Assembly (NCBI RefSeq): GCF_004011505.1 | Contig: NZ_SAUN01000001.1 | Location: 3,100,001-3,164,000 of the forward strand | Origin: Nonomuraea polychroma | Lineage (GTDB): Bacteria; Actinomycetota; Actinomycetes; Streptosporangiales; Streptosporangiaceae | Reading direction: 5' to 3' | Length of the DNA stretch: 64,000 bases | Shown here: one piece after another, positions 24,701 through 32,682 of the stretch | Layout: every line of letters starts with the position of its first letter | Position numbering within the stretch: the stretch's first letter is position 1 | Notes under the pieces: generated by a model | What the model was told of the DNA's origin: nothing | Databases searched by the model: none | What the model saw: the letters and a program-made list of their open reading frames with translations, nothing else | Program-made: the position numbers and the translations under genes

Positions 24701-26320
24701 ATGATGCCGGAGTCGTTCAACGCCAGCGTTTTCCTCGTGGACCGGCAGGTCGAAGCCGGCCGAGGTGATCACGTCGCGGTGACGGGGCCCGCGGGCGCCC
24801 CGAGCTCCCTCACGTACGCGCAGCTCGCCGCCCGCGTCGCCGAGCTGGCCGCCGGGCTGCGGGAGCTGGGCGTCCGGCCGGAGGAACGCGTGCTGCTCGT
24901 CATGTCGGACCGCCCCGAGACGGTGGTCACCATCCTGGCGGTCATGCGGATGGGGGCGGTCGCCGTACCGGTCTCCACCATGTACAACGGCGCCGAGCTG
25001 GCCGCCCTGTTCCGGGACGCGCGCGGGCGGGTCGTGGTGGCCACCTCCGAGTTCGCGCCGGCCGTGCGGGAGGCTTTGCGGACCGCCCCCGACGTGACGA
25101 CACTCGTCATGACCGACTCGGCCGAGGCGGACCCGGCAGGACCGGACCCCGGGGTGCGGGTCCGGCGCTGGGCGGAGGTGCTGGAGGCCGGCCGCGGCGC
25201 GGTGGCGGCGCACGGCCCGGGCGCGGCGGCCGCGTACGACAGCTGGCGCGATTCCCCCGCCCTCTGGCTCTACACCTCGGGCACCACCGGAGCACCGAAG
25301 GCCGCCATGCACCGGCACGGCGCGATCCGCGACGTCTGCGAGACCTACGGTGATCAGGTCCTCGGCATCCGCCCCGGCGACCGGTGTTTCTCCGTCGCCC
25401 GGCTGTTCTTCGCGTACGGCCTCGGCAACTCCCTGTTCTTCCCCCTCGCCGCGGGCGCGACCGCGATACTCGATCCGGCCAGGCCCACCCCGGCCGGGGT
25501 GATCGCGCGGGTGGCGGTGGACCGGCCGACGTTGTTCTTCGCCGGCCCCACGTTCTATGCGGCCCTGCTCGCGCTCGGCGCCCCGGACGACGCCTTCCGA
25601 TCGGTACGGCTGGCCGTCTCGGCCGGCGAGGCGCTGCCCGCCGAGATCTACCGGCGCTTCACCGAGCGGTTCGGCGTGGACATCATCGACGGCCTCGGCT
25701 CCACCGAGGCCCTGCACATCTTCATCTCCAACCGGCCCGGCCAGGTACGCCAGGGCAGTTCGGGCACGGTCGTGCCCGGCTACGAGGCCAGGCTGCTCGA
25801 CGACCTCGGCGCCCCGGTCCCCGACGGCCAGCCGGGTCACCTGTACGTGCGGGGCGACTCCATCGCCACCGGCTACTGGTGCCGCACCGCCGCCACCCGC
25901 CAGGTGTTCCAGGGGGAGTGGCTGCGGACCGGAGACACCTACACCCGCGACCCGGACGGCTTCTACCGCTGCCTCGGACGCTCCAACGACCTGATCAAGG
26001 CGGGCGGCATCTGGGTGTCGCCGATGGAGGTGGAGGCCAGGCTGCTGGAGCACACGTCGGTGGGGGAGTGCGCGGTGGTGGCCTACATCGACCCCGACGG
26101 GCTGGAGAAGCCGGTGGCCTGCGTGGTGCCGGCGGCGGGCAGCGCGGTGGACGCCGCGGAGCTGGTCGCGTTCTGCCGTGACGGCCTGGCCTCGTTCAAG
26201 CGCCCGCGCGAGGTGCTGATCGTGGATGAGCTGCCGAAGACGGCCACCGGCAAGATCCAGCGCGTGGTGGTCCGGCAGCTCGCCGCCGACCTGCTGGGCA
26301 AGCGTCAGGCCTCGGCCTGA
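24701..26320 (+). CDS. Benzoate-CoA ligase family protein
   Basis: Acyl-adenylate enzyme of about 539 residues that makes benzoyl-CoA (or a substituted analogue) from the acid, ATP and CoA. Motifs: the P-loop LYTSGTTGAPKAAMH, the A5 block DGLGSTEALHIF, the A7 block EWLRTGDTY and the A10 lysine in PKTATGKIQR. FFAYGLGNSLFFPL and STEALHIFISN are typical of benzoate-CoA ligases. The ATGATG at 24701 has GGGGAC upstream; an ATG at 24689 is possible. Its place right after boxB supports benzoate as substrate. It converges on the next gene with a 16-base overlap. Confidence 0.92.
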   Translation: MMPESFNASVFLVDRQVEAGRGDHVAVTGPAGAPSSLTYAQLAARVAELAAGLRELGVRPEERVLLVMSDRPETVVTILAVMRMGAVAVPVSTMYNGAELAALFRDARGRVVVATSEFAPAVREALRTAPDVTTLVMTDSAEADPAGPDPGVRVRRWAEVLEAGRGAVAAHGPGAAAAYDSWRDSPALWLYTSGTTGAPKAAMHRHGAIRDVCETYGDQVLGIRPGDRCFSVARLFFAYGLGNSLFFPLAAGATAILDPARPTPAGVIARVAVDRPTLFFAGPTFYAALLALGAPDDAFRSVRLAVSAGEALPAEIYRRFTERFGVDIIDGLGSTEALHIFISNRPGQVRQGSSGTVVPGYEARLLDDLGAPVPDGQPGHLYVRGDSIATGYWCRTAATRQVFQGEWLRTGDTYTRDPDGFYRCLGRSNDLIKAGGIWVSPMEVEARLLEHTSVGECAVVAYIDPDGLEKPVACVVPAAGSAVDAAELVAFCRDGLASFKRPREVLIVDELPKTATGKIQRVVVRQLAADLLGKRQASA

Positions 26321-26946
26321 GGGGTGCCGTAGATCGAGATGGCGAACGGCCGGTACGTTGCCGTGTAGACCTCCTTCGCGAGCCGGGGCAGCGACGCATC
26401 CAGGTAGTGGTGCAGCCGGGCGGCCTCCGGCCACGGGTGGACCGCCACCAGGACGCCGCCGGGCGCGAGCAGGTCGCCGAGCCGCGCGGAGGCCCGGCGC
26501 AGGCGTTCGGCACGGCCCAGGTAGTAGAGGGTCTCCGAGCAGAACACCAGGTCGAAGCGCTCGGCCGGTCGGTGGGTGACGATGTCCGCCCGGACGAACC
26601 GCACCCGCGCGTTGCCCCGCACCCGCTCGCGCGCCCGCGCCAGCGCCCGCTCGGACACGTCCACGCCGGTGATCTCGGCGTCCGGGAACGCCGCCGCGAG
26701 CGCGTGCGTGAACACCCCCTCGGCACAGCCCACCTCGATGATCCGCCGGTACGGCCTGGGCGGCAGATGCTGCAGCGTGGCCAGGTATTTCTGCTGCTCG
26801 TAGCTGTCGGTCGCCAGCTTCCACGGGTCCGGGCTGCGGTGCCACCAGTCGAAGTAGCGGCGCAGGAGCACGCCCTGCGCCGCCGGCGAGAGCAGGGACA
26901 ACGTCCGGAAGAACGTGCGATGCATGATCTCGGGGAAGCTCGGCAT
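26305..26946 (-). CDS. SAM-dependent methyltransferase (NodS-like)
   Basis: 213 residues with a class I methyltransferase core: motif I IIEVGCAEGVFTHAL, the acidic end of strand 2 in ITGVDVSERAL, and motif IV DLVFCSETLYYLG. The N-terminal region (YFDWWHRSPDPWKLATDSYEQQKYLATL) is the hallmark of the NodS-type N-methyltransferase group, often found with natural-product or sugar modification genes. No such cluster is present here, so the substrate is open. Confidence 0.85.
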   Translation of the reverse strand: MPSFPEIMHRTFFRTLSLLSPAAQGVLLRRYFDWWHRSPDPWKLATDSYEQQKYLATLQHLPPRPYRRIIEVGCAEGVFTHALAAAFPDAEITGVDVSERALARARERVRGNARVRFVRADIVTHRPAERFDLVFCSETLYYLGRAERLRRASARLGDLLAPGGVLVAVHPWPEAARLHHYLDASLPRLAKEVYTATYRPFAISIYGTPQAEA

Positions 26947-27048
26947 TCGGTCAGCGGCCTCTCTCGGCGGGGACGGAGGATGTCCCTGAGGTGAAGTCGT
27001 CGCCGGAAGTGCATGCCCGCTCAGCCCGCCGCCCGAAACCGCGCGGAT

Positions 27049-27807
27049 TCAATCCAGCGGATCTCCCGCGATCGCGTCGTAGAAGCCGATCACGCGCGCC
27101 ATCAGCTCGCCGTCCTGCCGCAACTCGACGTCGCCCACCCGGCTCACCGGCACCACGCCGCGCGAGTTGCACAGGAAGACCTGATCGAGCTCCGGCAGGG
27201 CGGCGACCTTCAGCGGGCGGCGCTCCTGCGGCACGTCCATCCGCTGCAGCAGCCCCATCGTGATCCCGCGCAACATCGGGGCGTCCGGCCAGATCAGCCG
27301 GCCGCCCGCGAAACCGCCCAGGTTGGTGATCGCGCCCTCGCTGATCACGCCGTCCTCGGTCGTCAGGAGCGCCTCGTCGAAGCCGTCGCGGGCGACCTGG
27401 CGGATGAGGTGCGCCTGCGGGAAGCCGGCCGCCTGCTTGATGTGCGGCAGATACCGCTGGTAGACGACCGGCTTGACGCTCTGGGGGCGGCCGGACAGGT
27501 GGAAGGGCGGCGCGGCGGTGGCCATGACGAGCGGCCGGCCGCCGGACTCCACGACGTAGACCCGCACGCTGGCGTCCCGTACGTCGTCGCCGAGCACGGC
27601 CCTGATCGAGCCGAGCACCGCCGCCCGGTCGAGCGCCACCCCGAACAGCTCGAGGTTGGCGCTCTCCAGCCGCTCGAGGTGCAGATCGAGCCCGCGGGTG
27701 CGGCGGTCTCTGACCTGCATGGCGGTGAAGTGCCCGTAGCGGGCCTCCAGCGCGACGTAGGCGTCCGAGCCCACCGGCTTGCCCTCGATCGCGGCGCGTC
27801 TCGTCAT
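27049..27807 (-). CDS. PLP-dependent aminotransferase, class IV
   Basis: 252 residues in the branched-chain aminotransferase / D-amino acid aminotransferase / aminodeoxychorismate lyase family. The opening FTAMQVRDRRTRGLDLHLERL and the later EALLTTEDGVISEGAITNLGGF and LRGITMGLL are family blocks. The PLP lysine is not in the standard K-x-x-N/D context; the closest candidate is in HIKQAAGFPQAHLI. The ATG at 27807 follows the upstream membrane protein by five bases, so it is the third gene of the sigma factor operon. Whether it acts on D- or L-amino acids cannot be told from the sequence. Confidence 0.86.
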   Translation of the reverse strand: MTRRAAIEGKPVGSDAYVALEARYGHFTAMQVRDRRTRGLDLHLERLESANLELFGVALDRAAVLGSIRAVLGDDVRDASVRVYVVESGGRPLVMATAAPPFHLSGRPQSVKPVVYQRYLPHIKQAAGFPQAHLIRQVARDGFDEALLTTEDGVISEGAITNLGGFAGGRLIWPDAPMLRGITMGLLQRMDVPQERRPLKVAALPELDQVFLCNSRGVVPVSRVGDVELRQDGELMARVIGFYDAIAGDPLD

Positions 27808-27812
27808 GTGAT

Positions 27813-28820
27813 CTACCTTACGTACACGGCCACCGACCAGCGGACCGGGCGGTTGGTGGAGTCGCCCCACATGCCCACCCTGCCGGTGATCGTCACCCGC
27901 TTGCCCTTGGGCACGGTGAACTCGGTCGCCGCCATGGGGAACGGGCCCTGCTTCCAGACCACGCAGGTCGGGCCCGTGCCGGTGTCCATGCCGTCGACCT
28001 TGTAGGTGAACCACACCCTCGAAGCCAGGTCGCCCGAGCAGAGCTGCTCCAAGGCGATCTTCCCGCTCGGGCTTTTGACCACGATCTCGAAGGAACGATC
28101 CCGGTCCCACACGCCGGACGTCTGGCCGGCCAGCTTGAGGCGGCCCAGCTTGCCGGGGAACGCCTTGAGCGGAGCGGGCTCGACCGGCTGGACGGGCGGC
28201 GTCCACTCGTAGACCCCGAGTCGCCAGTCCGTGCGGTCGGGCTTGGACGGCACGCACTGACCGCCCTTCTTGTCGAGGACACAGCCGTTGACCGTCTTGT
28301 CGAAGCCGATGGTCACCTCCGTGGCGCCCGTCGGCATCGTGACCGGCCGCAGCTCCATGGCGTTCCGCTTGAAGCACAGCCCGATGTGCGAGCCTGCCTG
28401 CGGCCTGCCGTTCACCAAGATCCTCGGGCCGAGGCCGCCGAGCTCGCCGTCGCAGATCCCGGCCACTTCGAGTGGCCGCCCGGAGACCGGCACCGTGACC
28501 GACGACTTCTTCGGGCCGCTCCCCTTCATCGTGAGCGTGGTCAGGCGGCGGTATTCGGTGCCGTCGTCCGCGGTGAACCGCTCCGGCAGCTCGGGCACGG
28601 GCCGGGCGGCCGCTGTCGTCTCGCGCGGCTGCTCGGCCGCACCCGGCAGCAGGGAAACCCCGACCACGACCGCCGCCGCCACCGCGGCACCCGCCGTGAC
28701 CCGGCGGCGCAGGCGCGTCCTGCGGACGCGGGCGGCGACCTGGTCGTGGCGGCGCGGGTTCGTCGGCGACGGCGCCTCGGCCCGCTCCCGCAGGACGTCA
28801 CGCAGGTCTTGCACGGTCAT
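27813..28820 (-). CDS. Membrane protein downstream of a sigma factor, possible anti-sigma
   Basis: 335 residues. A basic cytoplasmic head of about 40 residues (MTVQDLRDVLRERAEAPSP) precedes one membrane segment (about 41-60, AGAAVAAAVVVGVSLLPGA) and a large extracellular beta-rich domain with four or more cysteines (CDGELGG, LCFKRN, GCVLDKKGGQC, LCSGDL). It overlaps the sigma factor gene by four bases. This topology and coupling are typical of anti-sigma or sigma-accessory proteins, though no zinc-binding HxxxCxxC motif is present. I infer a regulatory partner; the outer domain has no match I can name. Confidence 0.75.
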   Translation of the reverse strand: MTVQDLRDVLRERAEAPSPTNPRRHDQVAARVRRTRLRRRVTAGAAVAAAVVVGVSLLPGAAEQPRETTAAARPVPELPERFTADDGTEYRRLTTLTMKGSGPKKSSVTVPVSGRPLEVAGICDGELGGLGPRILVNGRPQAGSHIGLCFKRNAMELRPVTMPTGATEVTIGFDKTVNGCVLDKKGGQCVPSKPDRTDWRLGVYEWTPPVQPVEPAPLKAFPGKLGRLKLAGQTSGVWDRDRSFEIVVKSPSGKIALEQLCSGDLASRVWFTYKVDGMDTGTGPTCVVWKQGPFPMAATEFTVPKGKRVTITGRVGMWGDSTNRPVRWSVAVYVR

Positions 28821-29296
28821 CGGTGCAGCTCCTTCACGATCGACTCGTCCACTCGCAGCTTGGCCAGCGCCTTGGCGGTCTGGCTCTTGACCGTGCCCTC
28901 CTGGCAGCCGAGCAGCTCCGCCACCTCGGCCACCGGCAAGTCCTCGTAGAAGCGCAGCACGATCACCGCGCGCTGCCTCGCCGGCAGCCGGCCCACCGCC
29001 TTCCACAGCTCCTCGCGCGGTCCTGCCGGGTCGTACGAGGGCGCGTCCGGCAGGTCGGCGCTGGGCAGCTCCCTGCGCCACCGGCGCCGCCACCAGGACG
29101 TGTACGTGGTCACCAGCACCTTGCGCACGTACGCCTCGGGCTCGTCGATGCCCGGCCAGGCGAACCACGCCTTGGCCAGCGACTCCTGCAGCAGGTCCTC
29201 GGCCACCCCCCAGTCGCGGGTCAGCAGGTACGCGGTCCGTAACAGCCGATCGGACCTCGCCACCACGAAGTCCTGAAATATGGCTCTATCAGCCAA
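28817..29296 (-). CDS. SigE-family RNA polymerase sigma factor
   Basis: 159 residues with regions 2 and 4 only, in the actinobacterial SigE (sigma-70, ECF41-unrelated) family: FVVARSDRLLRTAYLLTRDWGVAEDLLQESLAKAW is region 2 and LPARQRAVIVLRFYEDLPVAEVAELLGCQEGTVKSQTAKAL is region 4. The start is TTG at 29296, chosen because GGGAGGCG ends about seven bases upstream and the family N terminus fits. It heads an operon with a membrane protein and an aminotransferase. A dyad upstream may be an operator. Confidence 0.92.
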   Translation of the reverse strand: MADRAIFQDFVVARSDRLLRTAYLLTRDWGVAEDLLQESLAKAWFAWPGIDEPEAYVRKVLVTTYTSWWRRRWRRELPSADLPDAPSYDPAGPREELWKAVGRLPARQRAVIVLRFYEDLPVAEVAELLGCQEGTVKSQTAKALAKLRVDESIVKELHR

Positions 29297-29308
29297 CGTG
29301 TACGCCTC

Positions 29309-29328
29309 CCGTCAGAGCTCGCTGACGG
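29309..29328. promoter_or_regulatory. Dyad upstream of the sigma factor gene
   Basis: CCGTCAG at 29309-29315 and its complement CTGACGG at 29322-29328 flank six bases. The dyad sits about 13 bases upstream of the TTG start and overlaps the ribosome binding site. It could be an operator or an RNA hairpin limiting translation of the sigma factor. Confidence 0.35.
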
Positions 29329-29367
29329 TAGTGACGCATCGAGCGCGATCCCAGGTTGCCCCGGCCG

Positions 29368-30333
29368 TCAAGGGGCTCCCGACCGCATGACGGTGAAGGG
29401 CGCCATCTCGCCCAGCCCGCGTACCGACAGCTTGTCGACAGGCCGCAGCCGGAAGGCCCGGTCGCCTTCCAGTTCCTCGGCCGTCGCCGGGTCGGCGAGG
29501 ATCGTGCCCGGCAACGACAGCGCCGTGAGCCTGCTCGCCAGGTTGACGGTGGTGCCGAACACGTCGCCCATCCGCCAGATCACCGGCCCGGACGCCAGGC
29601 CCACCCGCAGCTCCGGCAGGCCCCTGACGCGCGCGTGCGTCTCGACCAGGCGCAGCGCGATCTCGGCCGCCACGTGCGCCTTGTCGGCCACGAACAACAC
29701 CGAGTCGCCCAGCGTCTTGATCACCCGGCCGCCGGTGGAGGTGACGATGTCGGCGGATCCCCCCTCGAACCTGTCGATCAGCCGGGCCAGCTCGCTGCTG
29801 GTGATCTGCCTGCTCAGCCGGGTGAAGGCGACCAGGTCCGCGAAGCCGACGGCCAGCCGTACCGCGCTCATGTCCTGGTCGGCCATGCGGCCCGCGGCGG
29901 CGGCGAGCTGGCGTTGCCAGGCGTAGACCAGCAGCTTCGCCAGGTCGGGCACGACCCGCTCGGCCCGCCGGCGCCAGGCCCGCGGCCGGTCGGCCAGCGG
30001 CACGCCCGCCTGGTCCAGGGCCTCGACGCCCAGCTCGGCCTGCGACTCGGCCAGCCTCGCAGTGGCCCCGCCGAGCGAGCGGGCCATCAGCAGCACGTGC
30101 TCCTCGTCGTAGACGCCGGAGCTGACCATGCCGAGCAGTGTCTTGAGCGCCTCGACGTCGGAGTCGGTGAACTCGACGGCGTCGTCCGCCACGTTGGCGA
30201 ACCCCAGGGCACGCCAGAAGCGCCGCGCGCGGTAGACCGGCACCCCCGCCATGTCGGCGACCTGGTGGCTGGTGTAGCGGCGCGGCTCACGCAGGAAGGC
30301 CTCTGTCAGCCCGTTCTCATCCCCGCGGCCCAC
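29368..30333 (-). CDS. Class III adenylate/guanylate cyclase with regulatory N-terminal domain
   Basis: 321 residues. The N-terminal helical domain (about 1-150, LTEAFLREPRRYTSHQVADMAGVPVYRARRFWRALGF) matches the adenylate cyclase regulatory domain known from the pH-sensing mycobacterial enzyme Rv1264. The catalytic domain follows (VGFADLVAFTRLSR with a metal-binding Asp, GGRVIKTLGDSVLFV with the second Asp, and GDVFGTTVNLASRLT). It lacks membrane segments. I start at GTG 30333, directly after a TATCTT box. The nucleotide specificity residues do not let me choose cAMP over cGMP with certainty, but cAMP is likely. Confidence 0.9.
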   Translation of the reverse strand: MGRGDENGLTEAFLREPRRYTSHQVADMAGVPVYRARRFWRALGFANVADDAVEFTDSDVEALKTLLGMVSSGVYDEEHVLLMARSLGGATARLAESQAELGVEALDQAGVPLADRPRAWRRRAERVVPDLAKLLVYAWQRQLAAAAGRMADQDMSAVRLAVGFADLVAFTRLSRQITSSELARLIDRFEGGSADIVTSTGGRVIKTLGDSVLFVADKAHVAAEIALRLVETHARVRGLPELRVGLASGPVIWRMGDVFGTTVNLASRLTALSLPGTILADPATAEELEGDRAFRLRPVDKLSVRGLGEMAPFTVMRSGAP

Positions 30334-30345
30334 GCGTGCAAGATA
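30334..30345 (-). promoter_or_regulatory. Leaderless promoter of the cyclase gene
   Basis: On the minus strand TATCTT (30345-30340) is followed after six bases by the GTG at 30333. No ribosome binding site is present. Confidence 0.45.
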
Positions 30346-30362
30346 GCACTGTGTGGGGCAAA

Positions 30363-31106
30363 TCACTCCAGAAGGGCTTGCATGGCGATTCGCTCGTCCT
30401 CGGGAACGTAGCCGGCGTAGTAGTCGTACATCGATCGGCGTGACAGCCGGGCGGCCAGCGGGCCGTCGCCGGCGCGCACGGCGGCCAGGACCTCCTCGTG
30501 GTGAGCGATGCTCCGGCGCATCAGCGCCTCCTGGTCGGGAGCGGCGGCGATCCTGCCGGCGATGAGATCGACCACGACCGAGCGCACCACGTCGGTGCAG
30601 ATCTGGATCAGCTTGTTGCCGCTGGCCCGCGCCACCACGTCGTGGAAGGCGACGTCCGCGGCGCTGAAGGCGTCGCTGTCCGCCTCCTTCATGCGCTCGA
30701 CGGCCGCGGCCATCTCTTCCAGCTCCTCCTCGGTGCGCAGCCGCGCCGCCAGCAGGATGGCCGCCGCGTCCAGCACCATCCTGAACTGCACCAGCTCGCC
30801 CAGCGACAGCTCCGCCACCCGCGCCAGCGTGGTCATCGACTTGTGCAACGCGACGGGCGAGAACGGCAGCACCTCGGCGCCGTTCGGGTCACCGGGCCGC
30901 GAGCGCACCAGGCCGCGCGCCTGCAGCACGCGCAGCGCCTCCCGCACGGTGGACCGGCTCACCGAGAACTGCACCATGAGCTCGCGCTCGCTGGGCAGCC
31001 GCTCGCCCGGGCACAGGGTGCCGCCCTCGATCGCCCCCTCGATCTGCTCCACGACGCGCTCATAGGCGCGCACAGTACGCACCGGTTCGAATCGCGGACC
31101 ACCCAT
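30363..31106 (-). CDS. FadR-subfamily GntR transcriptional repressor
   Basis: 247 residues. The N-terminal winged helix (IEGGTLCPGERLPSERELMVQFSVSRSTVREALRVLQARGLV) is followed by an all-helical FCD effector domain (about 95-230) with conserved metal-site residues Asp in AADVAFHD and the His pair in IAHHEEVL. Subfamily members bind TGGTnnnACCA-type palindromes. Such a palindrome lies 50 bases upstream between this gene and the divergent ABC importer operon, and again before an SDR gene 14 kb away. It probably represses the peptide-type uptake and breakdown operon until a breakdown product binds. Confidence 0.93.
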   Translation of the reverse strand: MGGPRFEPVRTVRAYERVVEQIEGAIEGGTLCPGERLPSERELMVQFSVSRSTVREALRVLQARGLVRSRPGDPNGAEVLPFSPVALHKSMTTLARVAELSLGELVQFRMVLDAAAILLAARLRTEEELEEMAAAVERMKEADSDAFSAADVAFHDVVARASGNKLIQICTDVVRSVVVDLIAGRIAAAPDQEALMRRSIAHHEEVLAAVRAGDGPLAARLSRRSMYDYYAGYVPEDERIAMQALLE

Positions 31107-31155
31107 GTACGCCCCCTTGACCCGAGCCGTCGTCGGCTGGCAATGTGCTTAGCCT

Positions 31156-31170
31156 ACTGGTCCGACCAGT
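31156..31170. promoter_or_regulatory. GntR-type operator between regulator and importer operon
   Basis: A perfect 15-base palindrome ACTGGTCCGACCAGT, matching the TGGTC-N-GACCA core expected for FadR-type GntR proteins. TAGCCT, a possible -10 box for the importer operon, lies directly to its left (31150-31155), so a bound repressor would cover the start of transcription. GTGCAC follows on its right. A near copy, including that flank, is found at 45675. Confidence 0.75.
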
Positions 31171-31194
31171 GCACTAGCCAGGAGGCTGCAAGAC

Positions 31195-32682
31195 ATGAGG
31201 CGCATCGGAATCTGGATCGCCGTAGGCGGTCTCCTGCTGAGCGCGGCCGCCTGTGGCGGCGACTCCGGCGGCGGCACTTCCACCCCCGCGGCCCAAACCT
31301 TGTCCGTCGGATTCGTGGCCGAGCCCGCGAACCTGGACTTCACCTCCACCGAAGGCGTCGCCATCCCCCAGGCGCTGCTCGTCAACGTCTACGAGGGACT
31401 GGTCAAGCTCGACCAGGACGGCAAGATCGTGCCGCTGCTGGCCGAGAAGTGGGACGTCTCGGACGACCGGAAGACCTACACGTTCACGCTCCGCAAGAAC
31501 GTGACGTTCAGCAGCGGGGCGCCGTTCACGGCCGACGACGTGGTGTTCTCGCTCGACCGGGTCAAGAGCGACTGGAAGCTGAAGATCAAGTCGCAGCTCG
31601 ACATGATCGACAAGGTGGAGAAGAAGGACGACTCCACCGCCGTCGTCACGCTCAAGCGGCCCAGCAACGGCTTCCTCTACTCGATGGCGACCAGGCTCGG
31701 CGCGATGTTCAGCCGCACCGGCGTCGCCGACCTGGCCAACAAGCCCGTCGGCACCGGCCCGTACGTGCTGGGCTCGTGGCGGCGCGGCGACTCCATCCAG
31801 CTCAACGCCAACCCCTCCTACTGGGGCACGAAGCCGCCGCTGTCGTCGGTCACGCTGAAGTACTTCAAGGACGCCACGGCGATGAACAACGCGCTGCTGA
31901 CCGGCGGCATCGACGTCATCTCCAGTGTCCAGGCGCCGGAGTCGCTGCAGCAGTTCGCCGACCCCAACCGCTTCCAGACGGTCGAGGGCACGACGAACGG
32001 CGAGGTCGTGCTGTCGATGAACAACGCCCGCGCGCCGTTCAACGACAAGAAGGCCCGCCAGGCCGTGCGCCACGCGATCGACCACAAGGCGCTGCTGGAC
32101 ACCGCCTGGGCCGGGCGCGGCCAGCTGATCGGCTCGATGGTGCCGCCGACCGACCCGTGGTACGAGGACCGCACCGGGGACTACCCGTACGACCCGGCCA
32201 AGGCCAAGGAGCTGCTCGGCGGCAAGACGCTGACCGTCAAGATGCGCATCCCGAACCTGCCGTACGCGGTGGCGAGCGCCCAGGTCGTCAAGTCGCAGCT
32301 GGCCCAGGTGGGCATCACGGCCGACATCGAGCCCCTGGAGTTCCCGGCACGCTGGCTGGACGTGGTGTTCAAGCAGGGCGACTACGACCTGTCCATCATC
32401 AACCACGTCGAACCCCGCGACATGGGGATATTCGCTGACAAGTCGTACTACTTCCACTACGACAACCCCGAGTTCGGCAAGCTGCTCGCCTCCGCCGACG
32501 AAGGCACCGAGCAGCAGCAGACCGACGACCTCAAGAAGGCCGGCAAGCTGCTGTCCGACGACGCCGCGGCCGACTGGCTCTTCCTGTTCCCCAACCTGAT
32601 CGTGGCGAAGAAGGGCGTCACCGGGCTGCCGAAGAACGCCATCGCGGAGTCCTTCGACTTCACCGCGCTCGCCAAACAGTGA
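31195..32682 (+). CDS. Peptide-type ABC importer, substrate-binding lipoprotein
   Basis: Extracytoplasmic receptor of 495 residues in binding-protein family 5 (DppA/OppA type). The signal peptide ends in the lipobox LLSAAAC with Cys20, followed by a Gly/Ser/Thr linker. Family motifs are LAEKWDVSDDRKTYTFTLRKNVTFSSGAPFTADDV and the later KARQAVRHAIDHKALLD. GGAGG lies nine bases before the ATG. It begins an operon of eight genes (receptor, two permeases, two ATPases, M20 hydrolase, S58 hydrolase, aldehyde dehydrogenase) whose members overlap or nearly touch. The hydrolases suggest that an amide-linked compound is imported. Confidence 0.94.
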   Translation: MRRIGIWIAVGGLLLSAAACGGDSGGGTSTPAAQTLSVGFVAEPANLDFTSTEGVAIPQALLVNVYEGLVKLDQDGKIVPLLAEKWDVSDDRKTYTFTLRKNVTFSSGAPFTADDVVFSLDRVKSDWKLKIKSQLDMIDKVEKKDDSTAVVTLKRPSNGFLYSMATRLGAMFSRTGVADLANKPVGTGPYVLGSWRRGDSIQLNANPSYWGTKPPLSSVTLKYFKDATAMNNALLTGGIDVISSVQAPESLQQFADPNRFQTVEGTTNGEVVLSMNNARAPFNDKKARQAVRHAIDHKALLDTAWAGRGQLIGSMVPPTDPWYEDRTGDYPYDPAKAKELLGGKTLTVKMRIPNLPYAVASAQVVKSQLAQVGITADIEPLEFPARWLDVVFKQGDYDLSIINHVEPRDMGIFADKSYYFHYDNPEFGKLLASADEGTEQQQTDDLKKAGKLLSDDAAADWLFLFPNLIVAKKGVTGLPKNAIAESFDFTALAKQ

